Positions 27,161 to 35,399 of a stretch of DNA of 64,000 bases are shown here, piece after piece (position 1 is the stretch's first letter; every line of letters starts with the position of its first letter). The notes beneath the pieces are model-generated. The model searched no databases and was not told where the DNA came from. It saw nothing but the letters and a program-made list of their open reading frames with translations. The position numbers and the translations under genes were made by a program. Source of the stretch: JAAXVQ01 sp964604705 (GTDB lineage Bacteria > Oederibacteriota > JAAXVQ01); NCBI GenBank assembly GCA_964604705.1, contig CAZSAP010000009.1, positions 80,791 to 144,790 on the forward strand, written 5' to 3'.

Positions 27161-27178
27161 CGACGGTAAACGTTGTGC

Positions 27179-28660
27179 TTAGGCGTTCCGGTTAGGAGAT
27201 TGGTAGTTGGGGGCTTCGTTGGTGATGATGATGTCGTGGGGATGGCTTTCCCGCAAACCGGCATTGGTGATCTGGACAAAGGTGGTCTTTTTCTGCAACT
27301 CCTGCAAATTGCGGCATCCGCAATAGCCCATGCCCGCGCGCAATCCGCCAATCAGCTGATGAACCGAAGACGCCAGCGGACCCCGATAGGGAACGCGTCC
27401 TTCGATGCCTTCCGGAACCAACTTGCTCTCTTCCGTTCCCTGTTGGAAATACCGGTCCTTGCTGCCCTTTTTCATGGACGTCAACGAGCCCATCCCGCGG
27501 TACACTTTAAAACTGCGCCCTTCCAAGATGACAATCTCGCCCGGACTCTCATCGGTCCCAGCGAAAAGATTTCCAATCATAATCACATCGGCTCCGGCCG
27601 CAATGGCCTTAGGGATGTCACCGGAAAACTTGATGCCCCCATCGGCAATGATCGGTACCCGGCCTTTGGCCGCTTGGGAACATTCCATGATCGCAGAAAT
27701 CTGCGGCATGCCGCAGCCAGCAACGACGCGCGTTGTACAGATGGAACCCGGGCCCATTCCCACTTTCACCGCATCGGCCCCGGCCGCAATGAGGTCTTTG
27801 GTCCCTTCCGCCGTGGCCACATTTCCGGCCATGACCTCCACCTGCGAAAACCTTGACTTAATCTTCTTCACGCTTTCAATAACCCCAAGCGAATGTCCAT
27901 GGGCGGTATCCACACACAACAGATCCACTCCGGCTTCAACCAACAGCGTCACACGCTGATCAAAATCTTTGCTCGGACCCACGGCCGCGCCCACGCGCAG
28001 GCGACCATGCTTGTCTTTGCTGGCATTGGGGTAGCGCAAACGTTTCTCAATATCTTTGATGGTGATTAAGCCCTTCAACTGACCTTTGGCATCCACCACC
28101 GGCAACTTTTCAATGCGGTGTTTGTACAAAATTTCTTCAGCTGTTTTCAAACTGGTCCCAACCGGAGCGGTCACCAGCTTGTCCTTGGTCATTACTTCGG
28201 CGATCTTACGATCGAAACTTTTTTGAAAACGCAAATCACGGTTGGTAAGAATACCCACCAACTTGCCTTGCTCCGTAATCGGAACACCGGAGATATGGTA
28301 GCGCGCCATCAATTCCGCAGCCTCGGCAATGGTATTTCCCGGGCCCAGCGTAAAGGGATTCAAAATCATCCCGCTCTCCGAACGCTTTACTTTATCCACC
28401 TCTTCGGCTTGTCGCTCCGGAGGCATGTTTTTATGAATAATCCCCATACCGCCTTCTTGCGCCAAGGCAATGGCCAAGCGGGACTCCGTGACCGTATCCA
28501 TGGCCGCCGAGATCAAGGGGATGTTCAATTCAATGCGCTTGGTAATGTGCGTACGTACGTCGGTTTGCCGAGGCAACAAGTCTGACTTGGCCGGCTTGAG
28601 CAGCACATCGTCAAACGTTAACCCTTGCGCTTCCTGAATTTTCTGCTTTTTTAAGGGCAT
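27179..28660 (-). CDS. guaB: Inosine-5'-monophosphate dehydrogenase
   Basis: Oxidises IMP to XMP with NAD, the committed step to guanine nucleotides. The 493-residue TIM barrel is interrupted by two CBS domains at about residues 95-210. The catalytic cysteine is in GPGSICTTR, and the flap/IMP-binding motifs DGGIKFSGD and MGSLTSM are intact. AGGCGGAGGTGG precedes the ATG. It has its own strong promoter at 28717-28745. Confidence 0.97.
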   Translation of the reverse strand: MPLKKQKIQEAQGLTFDDVLLKPAKSDLLPRQTDVRTHITKRIELNIPLISAAMDTVTESRLAIALAQEGGMGIIHKNMPPERQAEEVDKVKRSESGMILNPFTLGPGNTIAEAAELMARYHISGVPITEQGKLVGILTNRDLRFQKSFDRKIAEVMTKDKLVTAPVGTSLKTAEEILYKHRIEKLPVVDAKGQLKGLITIKDIEKRLRYPNASKDKHGRLRVGAAVGPSKDFDQRVTLLVEAGVDLLCVDTAHGHSLGVIESVKKIKSRFSQVEVMAGNVATAEGTKDLIAAGADAVKVGMGPGSICTTRVVAGCGMPQISAIMECSQAAKGRVPIIADGGIKFSGDIPKAIAAGADVIMIGNLFAGTDESPGEIVILEGRSFKVYRGMGSLTSMKKGSKDRYFQQGTEESKLVPEGIEGRVPYRGPLASSVHQLIGGLRAGMGYCGCRNLQELQKKTTFVQITNAGLRESHPHDIIITNEAPNYQSPNRNA

Positions 28661-28716
28661 ATCAGGCCACCTCCGCCTTTTAAAACGAGCAAACTGCTTT
28701 TTAGATTTAAAGCGGG

Positions 28717-28745
28717 ATAATATCAGAAGGGTCCTTAAAAGTCAA
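28717..28745 (-). promoter_or_regulatory. Sigma-70 promoter for guaB
   Basis: On the minus strand TTGACT (28740-28745), a 17-base spacer and TATTAT (28717-28722). The predicted leader is about 50 nt and contains the guaB ribosome-binding site. It lies just downstream of the 6S RNA candidate. Confidence 0.8.
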
Positions 28746-28760
28746 GCTGGGCGGCAGTTT

Positions 28761-28935
28761 GATTTTAAGCTACGGGTAAACCGAAGGGTTGGACCAGGTT
28801 CGCCGCGAGGACTGTCTAAGCGCCAGTGGCCAGGCCTGCTGAACAAAACATAGAGATACGATCCACTGGCGATTGCGAGTTCCACAACCAGACCTTAGCC
28901 CAACCCTTCGGTTTACCCAAAAAGCCTTTAAAATC
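28761..28935 (-). ncRNA. ssrS: Probable 6S RNA (SsrS)
   Basis: A 175-nt RNA that folds into one long rod. The closing stem includes a perfect 19-bp pairing (GGGTAAACCGAAGGGTTGG with its complement, 28774-28918) and an outer AT-rich extension. Then comes a large central bubble with ACTCGCAA on the 5' side and CCTCGCGGCG on the 3' side, and an upper 9-bp stem CGCCAGTGG/CCACTGGCG with a terminal loop. By memory, both bubble strands resemble the E. coli 6S sequences TTCGCAAGCGGG and CCTGCGGCGGC in order and orientation, and the length fits (about 180 nt). 6S RNA mimics an open promoter and binds sigma-70 RNA polymerase. Its own promoter is not obvious. Confidence 0.7.
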
Positions 28936-28974
28936 AAATAAAAAGGGGTCAGGCAGTCTCCTGCCCAACCCCTT
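28936..28974 (-). terminator. Intrinsic terminator of groES-groEL
   Basis: A 14-bp stem with two G-U pairs and a GAGA loop, followed by TTTTTATTT. The wobble pairs exist only on the minus strand, which fixes the orientation. It stands between groEL and the 6S RNA candidate. Confidence 0.85.
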
Positions 28975-28989
28975 AGACACGTCTTTCCC

Positions 28990-29029
28990 GAACAATCAAA
29001 AATAGCCTGGAATTGCGTTTTGATTGTTC
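28990..29029. repeat. 12-bp AT-rich inverted repeat after groEL
   Basis: GAACAATCAAAA (28990-29001) is exactly complementary to TTTTGATTGTTC (29018-29029) around 16 nt. It lies about 50 nt after groEL and upstream of the terminator. It may stabilise the mRNA end or act as an operator for the 6S RNA promoter; neither is shown. Confidence 0.5.
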
Positions 29030-29082
29030 AATTGTTCTATTCTCAATTGCTCTGGAACTTGAAAAAAATCTTGCTCAAGTTC

Positions 29083-30732
29083 CTAGTACATATCTCCCAT
29101 GCCGCCGCCCATGCCGCCCATACCACCCGGCATGCCTGCAGGAGCATCTTTCTTCTCTGGCTTATCGGTCACCAGGCACTCGGTGGTCAGCAACAAGGCT
29201 GAGATCGAAGCTGCATTTTGCAGCGCCGAACGCACCACCTTAGCCGGATCCACAATACCCGCTTTGATCAAATCCACATATTCACCCGTGGCGGCATTCA
29301 ACCCGGTGCTCTTGTTGGTTTCGCTCAAAATGCGGTTCACCACGACCGAACCTTCAAATCCGGCATTAGATGAAATCTGACGAATCGGTTCTTCCATCGC
29401 GCGCTTGACAATGGTCACGCCCACTTGTTCATCGCTGGTGCCCATCTTCAAGTCCTTCAAGCAATCCGCCGTACGGAGCAAGGCCACACCGCCACCGGGA
29501 ACAATGCCTTCTTCCACGGCCGAACGTGTTGCTGCCAAGGCGTCTTCCACGCGCAATTTCTTTTCCTTCATTTCCACTTCGGTCGCTGCGCCCACTTTGA
29601 TGATGGCCACGCCGCCGACCAATTTCGCCAAGCGTTCCTGCAACTTCTCACGATCATAATCTGAATCCGTTTGCTCGATCTGCTTGCGGATTTGACCCAC
29701 GCGCTTGTCAATGTCGGCCTTCTTGCCCGTGCCTTCGACAATGGTGGTGTTTTCCTTGTCCACGGTCACGCGCTTGGCACGTCCCAAGTCGGTCACGGCA
29801 ATGCTTTCCAACTTCAAGCCCACTTCTTCGGAAATAACCTGGCCGCCGGTCAAGACAGCAATGTCTTCCAACATGGCCTTGCGTCGATCGCCGAAACCCG
29901 GGGCCTTCACGGCGCACACATTCAAGGTACCGCGCAACTTGTTCACAACCAAGGTGGCCAAGGCTTCGCCTTCAATGTCCTCGGCGATGATCATGAGCGG
30001 ACGTCCCATCTGGACCACTTTTTCCAAAATCGGGAGCAAGTCCTTCATGGAGCTAATCTTCTTGTCATAAATGAGCAAAAACGCATCTTCCAAAACCGCT
30101 TCCATGCGATCGGAATTGGTAACAAAATAAGGCGAAACATAACCACGGTCAAACTGCATGCCTTCCACCACTTCCATGGTCGTGTCCATGCTCTTGGCTT
30201 CTTCCACGGTGATGACGCCGTCACGGCCGACTTTTTCCATGGCTTCCGCAATCAAGTTGCCAATCACGGTATCGTTGTTGGCGGAAATGGTCGCAACCTG
30301 AGCGATTTCTTCTTTGCCCTTAACCGGAATGGCCAGCTTCTTCAATTCTTCGACCACTTTGGATACGGCTTTCTCAATGCCGCGCTTGATGAACATCGGA
30401 TTCGCACCCGAGGTAACATTCTTCAAGCCTTCGCGAATCATGGCTTGCGCCAAAACCGTTCCGCTGGTGGTTCCGTCTCCGGCCACATCGTGCGTCTTGG
30501 TAGCCACTTCCTTGACCAACTGGGCGCCCATGTTTTCAAAAGGATCTTCCAATTCGATCTCTTTGGCAATGGTCACACCGTCGTTGGTGATCAAGGGAGC
30601 GCCAAACTTCTTATCCAAAACCACATTGCGCCCCTTGGGACCCAAGGTCACGCGCACTGCATCCGCCAATTTATCTACGCCGCGCTGCAAGGCCCGGCGG
30701 CTTTCTTCGTTAAACAACAACATCTTTGCCAT
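29083..30732 (-). CDS. groEL: Chaperonin GroEL (Hsp60)
   Basis: The 60-kDa subunit of the double-ring folding chamber, 549 residues. Standard signatures are TLGPKGRNVVLD, NDGVTIAKEIELEDPFENMGAQ, the ATPase motif GDGTTSGTVLA, and EEGIVPGGGVALL. The flexible C-terminal tail is a GGM repeat ending GGGMGDMY. It lies 47 nt after groES in one operon under the CIRCE-like site at 31112-31138. The usual TTTAT after GDGT is TSGTV here, a small change next to the ATP site. Confidence 0.99.
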   Translation of the reverse strand: MAKMLLFNEESRRALQRGVDKLADAVRVTLGPKGRNVVLDKKFGAPLITNDGVTIAKEIELEDPFENMGAQLVKEVATKTHDVAGDGTTSGTVLAQAMIREGLKNVTSGANPMFIKRGIEKAVSKVVEELKKLAIPVKGKEEIAQVATISANNDTVIGNLIAEAMEKVGRDGVITVEEAKSMDTTMEVVEGMQFDRGYVSPYFVTNSDRMEAVLEDAFLLIYDKKISSMKDLLPILEKVVQMGRPLMIIAEDIEGEALATLVVNKLRGTLNVCAVKAPGFGDRRKAMLEDIAVLTGGQVISEEVGLKLESIAVTDLGRAKRVTVDKENTTIVEGTGKKADIDKRVGQIRKQIEQTDSDYDREKLQERLAKLVGGVAIIKVGAATEVEMKEKKLRVEDALAATRSAVEEGIVPGGGVALLRTADCLKDLKMGTSDEQVGVTIVKRAMEEPIRQISSNAGFEGSVVVNRILSETNKSTGLNAATGEYVDLIKAGIVDPAKVVRSALQNAASISALLLTTECLVTDKPEKKDAPAGMPGGMGGMGGGMGDMY

Positions 30733-30779
30733 AACGACAGCCTCCTAAAAAATAGTTAGTTTCGTTTTTATAAAACGAA

Positions 30780-31070
30780 TTAATCTTGCAAAATTCCGTA
30801 GATGTCTTCTTCGTGCATGATCATCAATTCTTCCCCGTCCAGCTTGACTTCGCTGCCCGAGTACTTGCCGTACAAGACGCGATCCCCAGCCTTAATGTTC
30901 ATGGGAATACGCTGTCCCTTGTCATCCAACTTGCCTGGTCCTGCTGCCACGACAACGCCTTCCTGTGGTTTTTCTTTGGCCGTATCCGGAATGATGATCC
31001 CGCCGCGTTTGATTTCTTTTTCTTCCGCGGACTTCACCAGGACACGATCACCGAGTGGTTTTAACTTCAT
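30780..31070 (-). CDS. groES: Co-chaperonin GroES (Hsp10)
   Basis: The 96-residue lid of GroEL. It starts MKLKPLGDRVLVK, has the mobile loop region KRGGIIIPDTAKEKPQEG, and ends DGEELMIMHEEDIYGIL. I chose the ATG at 31070, with AAAGGAG 11 nt upstream; the frame stays open 26 codons further but this start matches the family. First gene of the groESL operon. Confidence 0.98.
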   Translation of the reverse strand: MKLKPLGDRVLVKSAEEKEIKRGGIIIPDTAKEKPQEGVVVAAGPGKLDDKGQRIPMNIKAGDRVLYGKYSGSEVKLDGEELMIMHEEDIYGILQD

Positions 31071-31111
31071 AATGCATTCACGCTCCTTTAATGAAAATAT
31101 GAAATCTTTCT

Positions 31112-31138
31112 TTAGCAGTCTCTGGTATCGACTGCCAA
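31112..31138. promoter_or_regulatory. CIRCE-like operator (HrcA site), variant sequence
   Basis: TTAGCAGTC-N9-GACTGCCAA. The classic CIRCE is TTAGCACTC-N9-GAGTGCTAA. The spacer is exactly nine and the left arm matches 8 of 9. The C-to-G change in the left arm is mirrored by G-to-C in the right arm, so the inverted symmetry is kept. It sits just downstream of the predicted groESL transcription start, the normal place for HrcA repression. No hrcA gene is in the window. Confidence 0.7.
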
Positions 31139-31147
31139 CGAGTGACA

Positions 31148-31177
31148 TTTATACCGCAATCACCCTATAAAAGACAA
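31148..31177 (-). promoter_or_regulatory. Sigma-70 promoter of groESL
   Basis: On the minus strand TTGTCT (31172-31177), an 18-base spacer and TATAAA (31148-31153). The predicted start, near 31141, lies just ahead of the CIRCE-like element. Confidence 0.65.
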
Positions 31178-31252
31178 GTAAAAAATATCATTGTTTTATA
31201 CTGATTTAAATGGCTTCATGAATGTTTTGCAGCAAACAAACCATAGGGTGGG

Positions 31253-31288
31253 AAAAAAAAGCCCCTCTGGAAACGTTCCCAGAGGGGC
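31253..31288 (-). terminator. Intrinsic terminator after the porin gene
   Basis: GCCCCTCTGG and its complement form a stem of about 10 bp with a short loop, followed by eight T's on the minus strand (31253-31260). It ends the cache-MCP-porin block. Confidence 0.92.
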
Positions 31289-31306
31289 ATCTAAATCTGG
31301 TAAGCA

Positions 31307-32503
31307 TTAAAAATTATACGTGCACGCCAACTGTGTCCGGATAGCATCGCCTTGTTCAATTTGCTTGTACAAGGTACGTAGGTGGGACACTTCCAAGGCC
31401 AAAACCACATTGGATGTAAAATTATAAAAAGCATTCGCAAAAATCGCTGAGTTCTGAGTGCGCCAACTGCTTGCCGGTGCCATATCCGGCACTTGATCGT
31501 ACCGCGGCATTTCAATCGCCGCTCCGGCATTAACCTTCACTCCCGCCCATGGCCCGGTGCAGAGTTCAATCCAACCACCGCGTGATTCCACGGCTTCCTG
31601 GCCTACCAAATTCAGCCCTTGGCCAGCGCCTGCAACGTACGTTTCGATGTTGGCGCCTTTCCAAACACTACCCTTGAACGAAATCCCGGTCATAATCGGC
31701 AATTGAACATCCACCGCACCGCCCCACGCCGGATAGATCTTCGGATCGTAGGCGGCTGCATTGGTGTCGTATTGTTCGCGTGACCATACACCCGATACGC
31801 AGAACGTCGCCGGTGCCGCGGTCCATAATGGGCTAGTAAAGGTGATGCTTCCCTGAACCGCCGGGAACCCGGATTCCGTACCTGAATCAAGCCCATTCAC
31901 CGGAACCGTGTGTCCCATATTGCGTGATGCGGCTACTTTGGCAGCAAGTGAACTCTTCTCACCCAGTTTGATGGTTTCAGAGAGACGGATTTGCGGATGA
32001 CGATACCCGATTTCCCCAAAGTATTCAAACACCGGATAGTTCACAGCATCCGGAATCATGGGCGCAAAAATGTCCCAAGCCTGACCTGCAAGCAAACTGA
32101 GGTTCAAATCTGTCCAGGTGGTCTCAAAATATCCCAACCGCAGCATGAGGTTGCCTTTATTTTCCGTACCACCGTTCCCGTAAAAATCCATTTCCATTTT
32201 CCCAACGGTCTTAACACCATCAACATCCAACCCGGAAATATTGAAACCCAGGCGTGTCTGAAGCGCAGTCATGCTCAGTTGATTGTCATCGTTGTAGGTG
32301 CCCTCTGATTTTACATACAATGCGTAATTGCCGGGAACCACCCGCGATGTGTCGTAGGCTACATCCATGCGTGTGTATCCGTAAACCTGGACATCGACAT
32401 TGGCAAGTACATTTTTCTTTTCCGGAGCATCGGCAGCGTGCACCAAGCCGAGACACCCTAAACTCAGTAATGATGCAATCAACAAGACTTTGGCTTTTCT
32501 CAT
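31307..32503 (-). CDS. Outer-membrane beta-barrel porin-like protein
   Basis: About 398 residues with a clear signal peptide (MRKAKVLLIASLLSLGCLGLVHAAD). The mature part alternates polar and hydrophobic residues as in a beta-barrel (VQVYGYTRMDVAYD, LQTRLGFNISG, IRLSETIKL) and ends LACTYNF, with the C-terminal phenylalanine that the BAM machinery recognises. It resembles DcaP-like or general porins, but the solute is unknown. GAGGTG lies before the ATG at 32503. It follows the chemoreceptor gene by 119 nt and ends at a strong terminator. Confidence 0.8.
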   Translation of the reverse strand: MRKAKVLLIASLLSLGCLGLVHAADAPEKKNVLANVDVQVYGYTRMDVAYDTSRVVPGNYALYVKSEGTYNDDNQLSMTALQTRLGFNISGLDVDGVKTVGKMEMDFYGNGGTENKGNLMLRLGYFETTWTDLNLSLLAGQAWDIFAPMIPDAVNYPVFEYFGEIGYRHPQIRLSETIKLGEKSSLAAKVAASRNMGHTVPVNGLDSGTESGFPAVQGSITFTSPLWTAAPATFCVSGVWSREQYDTNAAAYDPKIYPAWGGAVDVQLPIMTGISFKGSVWKGANIETYVAGAGQGLNLVGQEAVESRGGWIELCTGPWAGVKVNAGAAIEMPRYDQVPDMAPASSWRTQNSAIFANAFYNFTSNVVLALEVSHLRTLYKQIEQGDAIRTQLACTYNF

Positions 32504-32622
32504 ACAACACCTCTTTTCCTTGGAGTTATTTCCCAGCATACAGCGCGGGTAGACTGACTTAGATCATAGTAAGCGATTGGATGCATCACCCCCCGGTGAG
32601 GACATGACGGTATTATATACCT

Positions 32623-34548
32623 TCAGCGGCGAAACCCGCTCGCAGTTTTTTGTCCGAGTTTCATGGGACCCGAAGCGCCGATGGAGCTCGGGCGGGGCGC
32701 GCTACCGCTCATACGCGTCACGCCCATGCCCACGGGACGACGTGCACTGAACGCACCGGGCATCGCGCCGACTGTGCTCCGCCCTTGTGAATTCTGGCCT
32801 ACGATAATCACCAGTTGATCGATAAATTCCCGCATCTGTTCCGCTTGGGCGCTCATTTCTTCCGAGGCCGAAGCCGATTCTTCGGCATTGGCGGAGTTCT
32901 GTTGAACCACTTCGTTCATTTTCGTAACCGCGATATTGATCTGTTCAATCCGTTGGGCCTGTTCTTTGGATGCGTCGGTAATTTCGCCCACGAGTTTTTT
33001 TACGGTGCCTGAGCTTTCCACGACTTGTGAGAAGGCAGTATTCGCATTTTGCACCAGCAAGGCCCCGTCGCGCACTTTCTGCGTAGTATTCTCAATCAAG
33101 TTCGCAGTAGTCTTGGTCGCTTCCGCTGTGCGCATGGCTAAATTTTTTACCTCATTGGCCACCACCGCAAATCCCGCTCCTGCTTCACCGGCGCGTGCTG
33201 CCTCAACAGCTGCATTTAGTGCCAAAAGATTCGTCTGAAAAGAAATGGCATCAATCGTTTTGATAATGTTGGCGGTTTCTTCGCTGGCTTGACTAATCTC
33301 GGACATGGAATGCGTAAGCTTATTCATGGCCGCATTGGCTTCATCCACAATGACATTGGCCTTTTGCATGAGCACTTGCGTTTGTTGTGCATTATCGGCA
33401 TTCTTTTTCGTCATGTCCGACATTTCCACCAGCGAAGCCGACGTTTCTTCCAAGGAGGCGGCCTGTGAGGACGTACCTTGAGCCAAGGATTGGCTGCCCG
33501 CCGAGACTTGCTTGGAGGCTGTAGCCACTTGCTTGGCTCCGGACATCAACCCATCGACAATTTTATAGATCGGCACAGTGATTGACCGCATGACAAATAC
33601 AGAAATCGCCCCAAAGACAAACAATGCGACCAAGACCGTCAAAATAATCAAAACCAAGGCCGATCCCTGTTTAGAACTAATGTATTTGTCAGTAACAGTT
33701 AACAGACTGTCCACATTTTCCATAATCTGGCGTCCACTCTCATCCAAGGTCACAACAGTGTCATGTTCCTTGATACTGTAAACCAATGATTTTTTCATCA
33801 TGTCTGTTAATATTTTTAACGAGTCTTTGACCTTGGTTGCATTTTCAATTAGATCACGACGTGTATACTGATAAATCGCGGAAGCAAATGTATCGCGATT
33901 GGCAGGCAAATTTTGTTTGGTCAATTGCTCCAACGCCTTAAAATATTTTTTATCACCTGTCGCAACATATTGACTCTGCAACAACTGGATTTGGTATAAA
34001 ATACTGCTGCTGTCTCGAAGTACGCTCGAAAACTCAATTTCTTCTTTACCCAAATCCTTACCATCCATTTGCAACATAGCTTGCCTACTGGTCAATTCAT
34101 TCATTAAGCTATCAACCATATCTTGTGGTGCCTTGATGGTTAATCGCACTTTGTCCTGTTCCCCATTAAGTTCCACGCGAGACGCAAACGCACTCCGATA
34201 TTGTTCAAAGGAACCCGAGATTGCATCAACAAACTTTGTTTGTTCACTGGTCATATGGCGACGTTTTAATTGATTTAATACATCGTTGACCTCTTGTGCA
34301 TGGGTATCAAAGGCGATTTTGTATTCTTGTGAAAAGGCACTTAAATATAATTTTTCAGCCAAACGTGTGTCCAAAAGACGTTTGGCAAAAAGATTGACTT
34401 CCCCTTTTAGGGTAAAAGCACCTTGTATCTGACCATAATATATAAAACATATGGCCATAATAGCCACAACGAGCACGACCGTCAGGCCTACAAACCCCGT
34501 GAGTTTTTCCTTTAGATTGGCTTGTAGAAATTTTTTAAGTAGCGACAT
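32623..34548 (-). CDS. Methyl-accepting chemotaxis protein
   Basis: About 641 residues: membrane helix (about 14-37), a periplasmic helical domain of about 250 residues, a second helix (about 295-318), and a cytoplasmic signalling coil. The hairpin tip TIDAISFQTNLLALNAAVEA with GEAGAGFAVVANEV is the universal kinase-control region. The periplasmic part looks all-helical (four-helix-bundle type) with no cache fold. The C-terminus is Gly/Ser-rich and has no CheR-docking pentapeptide. I start at 34548, since GGGGGAGG is 9 nt away. It is 49 nt after a secreted cache protein gene in the same direction. Confidence 0.92.
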   Translation of the reverse strand: MSLLKKFLQANLKEKLTGFVGLTVVLVVAIMAICFIYYGQIQGAFTLKGEVNLFAKRLLDTRLAEKLYLSAFSQEYKIAFDTHAQEVNDVLNQLKRRHMTSEQTKFVDAISGSFEQYRSAFASRVELNGEQDKVRLTIKAPQDMVDSLMNELTSRQAMLQMDGKDLGKEEIEFSSVLRDSSSILYQIQLLQSQYVATGDKKYFKALEQLTKQNLPANRDTFASAIYQYTRRDLIENATKVKDSLKILTDMMKKSLVYSIKEHDTVVTLDESGRQIMENVDSLLTVTDKYISSKQGSALVLIILTVLVALFVFGAISVFVMRSITVPIYKIVDGLMSGAKQVATASKQVSAGSQSLAQGTSSQAASLEETSASLVEMSDMTKKNADNAQQTQVLMQKANVIVDEANAAMNKLTHSMSEISQASEETANIIKTIDAISFQTNLLALNAAVEAARAGEAGAGFAVVANEVKNLAMRTAEATKTTANLIENTTQKVRDGALLVQNANTAFSQVVESSGTVKKLVGEITDASKEQAQRIEQINIAVTKMNEVVQQNSANAEESASASEEMSAQAEQMREFIDQLVIIVGQNSQGRSTVGAMPGAFSARRPVGMGVTRMSGSAPRPSSIGASGPMKLGQKTASGFRR

Positions 34549-34597
34549 AAATTCCATCCTCCCCCGGAAGTAGGCCTGACGATCATGCCAAAATCAT

Positions 34598-35158
34598 TTA
34601 TTTTCCACCTTTGATGGTAGCAATCTCGGCTTCACTCAGGTTGTACACGCCACAACCGACGACCACTTCTTTGCCGTCTGACATTTTGCAAAGCTTTACA
34701 TACGAGACTTTGAGTTCCGGGGTCTTTTCACCCGGTTTGGGCCACATATAGTCCACCCAACCCGCACCCTTTTCCTTGGCCACTTCGTTCATCTCCCCAA
34801 AGAAACGCTTGCCGTTGGGGTCCTTAAACGCCATAACCGGTTTGCCTTCCATTGCTACCTTAATCGGATGCATCAACATAATGCCGTCCATACTGTGAAC
34901 CCAAATGTAGGTGCCGGCAAAAATAAACTCACTGTCTTTCCCTTTAAATTTACCGAACGCCGCACTGCCTTCTTTTTCTAGGATCGCGCACGCCTTATTC
35001 ACCTTTTCTGTAATCATCGCAATGGTCGGTTTCGTACTGGCGGTCGCGGCGGATTTGGCCTCGCTTTCTTTGGCCAATTCTTCCGGTCCGGCCCACGCCG
35101 AAACCGTCCAACCCAAGGCCAAGCACATACCCAACACTAAAAGTTTCTTCATACGCAT
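34598..35158 (-). CDS. Secreted single-cache-domain sensory protein
   Basis: 186 residues with a signal peptide (about residues 1-23, ending SAWA). The rest has the features of an sCache_2 domain: an N-terminal helix (IAMITEKVNKACAILEKEG), then IFAGTYIWVHSMDGIMLMHP and GWVDYMWPKPGEKTPE with the following KVSYVKL strand. Such domains usually sit inside chemoreceptors and kinases and bind small organic acids. Here it is free in the periplasm, with AGGAGGT 9 nt before the ATG. The MCP gene just downstream lacks a cache domain, so this may be its ligand-binding partner. Confidence 0.82.
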   Translation of the reverse strand: MRMKKLLVLGMCLALGWTVSAWAGPEELAKESEAKSAATASTKPTIAMITEKVNKACAILEKEGSAAFGKFKGKDSEFIFAGTYIWVHSMDGIMLMHPIKVAMEGKPVMAFKDPNGKRFFGEMNEVAKEKGAGWVDYMWPKPGEKTPELKVSYVKLCKMSDGKEVVVGCGVYNLSEAEIATIKGGK

Positions 35159-35399
35159 GTTTAAATTACCTCCTGAGATTTAAAAGCATTTTGTCACTGC
35201 AAGACGGCCAATTCAAAAATGTTCCCAGGACACCTCCTTAAACCTAATTTCTCCTTCAAAGGAAGTATCGTCAGGATAACTTTTAAGTTAAGGGGGCATT
35301 TTCGTTTTTAAATAAATACGAAGACGAGCGATACCTTATCGAGGCAAGCTTAACAAGCTACATGGTTTGGAATTCAGAAGGGAAAAAGCTGACTTTCGT

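Noticed and set aside
29671..30759. Long plus-strand reading frame (362 codons) opposite groEL
   Set aside because: It is a shadow of strongly coding groEL: it lacks a ribosome-binding site and its residues (His/Gly/Asn-rich) reflect the opposite codons.
35319..35343. Sigma-28-like promoter (CTCGATAA) and palindrome CGATACCTTATCG upstream of the cache-MCP genes
   Set aside because: The -35 half matches poorly and it is about 180 nt from the start codon; too weak to annotate.
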